Positions 61,630 through 64,000 of a DNA stretch of 64,000 bases are shown here, in pieces (the first letter of the stretch is position 1; the number at the start of each line of letters is the position of its first letter). The translations under genes were made by a program, and so were the position numbers. The notes beneath the pieces were generated by a model. The model worked only from the letters and a program-made list of their open reading frames with translations. It had not been told where the DNA came from and did not search any database. This DNA is from Flavobacteriaceae bacterium (lineage in GTDB: Bacteria; Bacteroidota; Bacteroidia; Flavobacteriales; Weeksellaceae). Where the stretch lies: assembly GCA_004359435.1 (NCBI GenBank), contig PTET01000001.1:270307-334306 (forward strand), written 5' to 3'.

Positions 61630-62825
61630 TTACCAAAAAAAACTTCCTGAAAATTGGAGTAAAGCACAAAAAGTAAGGGTAGTTAAAAAAAGTGTATTTA
61701 ATGTCTGTTTAGTACATTCTATTAGTGTCAACAAAAAGTAAGGAAAGATAAACAACATCGCTCTAGCTGTTTCACCAGTTTTGTATGCCCCTGTTGCAAA
61801 TATTAACAATAGTGTAAGCATGCCAGAAATAAAAATCCGAATGTTTAGATTCTTGAAATTTAATTTCTTATGCGTTAATCCAATCACCAAAATCAAAGGA
61901 TTTAATAAAACCACAATGTCAAAAATATTTTCAATTCTAGATAATGTAAAGTACGTTGTATTGATAAACAATCTATATCCAGCTCTGTTTTCAAGTATTG
62001 AAGCTTGAATAAACGATTCAAAATGATTGTAATTGTAAAACTTATTTAGGAAAATTGAAACAAAAACAAATACAATGGCTAAAATCAAATAGGCAACCAC
62101 TAATTTTTTGAAACTTTTTAGGTTTAGTGCTAATACAAGAACACTTAAGCCTACTAAAAACATAGAGCCGAAGGTTAACAAACTCGAAATTGTGAAACCA
62201 ATAACCATAAGCAAAACCCCTATGCGTTTTTCTTGTAGAACCAAAAACAGACCTAACAAATAAGTAGTAAAAAAAGTAACTATAATGGAATCTAACCCAC
62301 CAATTCCATAAATGTTCACTGCAGGAATTACAAAAAACAAGCTCAATAAACTTTTTTGCGATTCAATATTTGTTTTGAGAAGGGTTAAAATTTCTTTGAT
62401 TAGAAAAAAATTGACACTATAAATAAGTAAAAAGGCCATGCTTAAACCCAAAACAGATTGGCCAATCCACTTATAGATCCAATAATGAATCAATACTGAA
62501 AACGGTGGGTGTGTTCTTGTATGGGGTAGGTAGCTGAGCTTCATTTCGCTGAAAGTAGCCAACCATTCTTTAGGATTTTCAATTTTAAGTGCATCATGAA
62601 AATACTCGTATGCATTGTTTGTCTTACAAGAAAAATAATCATGTAGGGCAGTCCCGCCCAATTAATTTTGAAGAAGTAAATAGAAAACGGATAGACTTTG
62701 GGTATGTCTATTATAGAGTTTGTTGCTTTTAGAAATATAGATAATCCTTGCATTAAGCCTAAAAAAAATAAGATTATGAAAATCATAATCTTACCTTTTT
62801 TATTTAAAAACTCATTGGTTTTCAT
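61630..62825 (-). pseudogene. Polytopic membrane protein (glycosyltransferase-39-like), frameshifted
   Basis: Two frames together make one protein. The first starts with ATG at 62825 (MKTNEFLNKKGKIMIFIILF) and reads to FFKINWAGLP; it then becomes non-sense-like. The second frame continues from about 62660 with GGTALHDYFSCKTNNAYEYF and runs to 61630 with about ten helices. The whole span is 1196 bp, one base short of 399 codons, so a single-base loss near GGGCGGG (about 62650-62656) explains the break. The layout of an N-terminal helix, a periplasmic loop with HTRTHPPFSVLIHYW, and many helices resembles PMT/ArnT-like lipid-linked sugar transferases. The ATG overlaps the atpC stop, so it is coupled to that operon. 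Confidence 0.7.
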
Positions 62826-63118
62826 CAATCCGCTAGAACAATCGCTTTGTTGTTGTTGAATTCAATCACTCCGCCCTTAATTGAGAATTGCAGAATTTTA
62901 TCATCCAGTGGAGAAGTTTGCACTTTTCCGTTTCCATTTTGGTAGTCTTGGAATTCTTGGGTGTGGGTATGCACTTCAATGATCCCTTCTTTCAAACTAG
63001 AAACAATGGCAGCGTGATGGTTTAAGATGTGAAATCTTCCATCTGTTCCAGGCAAGTTGATAGAATCTACTTCGCCTTCAAAAAGTGTTTTTTCTGGAGT
63101 AATAATCTGTACGTACAT
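62825..63118 (-). CDS. atpC: ATP synthase F1 subunit epsilon
   Basis: A 97-residue subunit: the N-terminal beta-sandwich only (VQIITPEKTLFEGEVDSINL, GRFHILNHHAAIVSSL), ending near ...NNKAIVLAD. The C-terminal helical hairpin that inhibits ATP hydrolysis in E. coli (total about 138 residues) is absent, a normal feature of Bacteroidota epsilon. It lies 11 bp after atpD and overlaps the following membrane-protein gene by one base. Confidence 0.93.
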   Translation of the reverse strand: MYVQIITPEKTLFEGEVDSINLPGTDGRFHILNHHAAIVSSLKEGIIEVHTHTQEFQDYQNGNGKVQTSPLDDKILQFSIKGGVIEFNNNKAIVLAD

Positions 63119-63129
63119 CGTTCTTATTT

Positions 63130-64000
<871 letters not shown>

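Noticed and set aside
62645-62660. Phase-variable homopolymer in the membrane gene behind atpC
   Set aside because: GGGCGGG is too short to call a contingency repeat; a simple indel or sequencing error is more likely.

Overview
This window reads as a chromosome segment of a flavobacterium-like member of Bacteroidota. The evidence is the gene content: gldD next to ssb and mutY, a Bacteroidota-type ATP synthase split into atpBEFHAG and atpDC, DUF3127, GH3, DUF2797 and DUF4139 families, and a 30-residue AURKAIP1/COX24-type ribosomal peptide. Promoter-like TAnnTTTG boxes and the lack of obvious Shine-Dalgarno sequences agree. Genus cannot be decided from the sequence.

Layout. 1-3139: the 3' part of a NuoL/DabB-like proton-conducting subunit and a SulP transporter, probably an inorganic-carbon uptake pair. 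3165-4795: an SDR gene, a nitrilase-family gene that loses its 3' end, and the 3' end of an atpZ-like gene fused behind it. 4799-10201: ATP synthase operon (small membrane protein, a, c, b, delta, alpha, gamma). 10215-12205: gldD, ssb and mutY on the minus strand. 12276-17731: HU, the bL38-like peptide, rng, aspartate kinase, fbp and yebC. 17765-21114: leuS carrying in-frame palindromic inserts, one of which encloses a complete DUF559 nuclease-like domain. 21303-27296: a surface protein, DinB-like, Mrp, NifU-like, DUF4139, DUF3108, aat and DUF3127. 27381-27519: tRNA-Leu(UAG) with its own promoter box and terminator.

27530-54550 is a 27-kb surface-polysaccharide locus, all on the minus strand. 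Transcription runs from rmlA at high coordinates to wzc at low coordinates. It encodes nucleotide-sugar synthesis (RmlA, RmlB, WecC, CapE-like, PglF/E/D-like, KdsB), two DegT aminotransferases of which one lacks the PLP lysine, and a formyltransferase-like protein. It also holds a dedicated ACP/AMP-ligase/reductase cassette, two initiating sugar-phosphate transferases, glycosyltransferases, Wzx, Wzy, a FemAB-like protein, a deacetylase-like protein and the Wza/Wzc export pair. The middle (about 36-50 kb) is visibly A+T-richer than the flanks, as expected for exchanged antigen genes.

54596-62825: GH3, DUF2797, ahcY, a second flippase, a YjjG-like HAD phosphatase, a metzincin lipoprotein and a frameshifted membrane protein. 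62825-64000: atpC and the 3' part of atpD.

Two themes run across the window. First, leuS holds what looks like a palindrome-bounded DUF559 element plus two solo palindromes, all in frame. Second, three places show two genes fused with both partners truncated at the join (nitrilase/atpZ, CysC/WecB, GT2/Wzx), with a possible fourth inside the metzincin. These are either real deletions or assembly collapses. No stretch longer than about 300 bases is without a gene. I saw no CRISPR array, rRNA, complete insertion sequence or replication origin.
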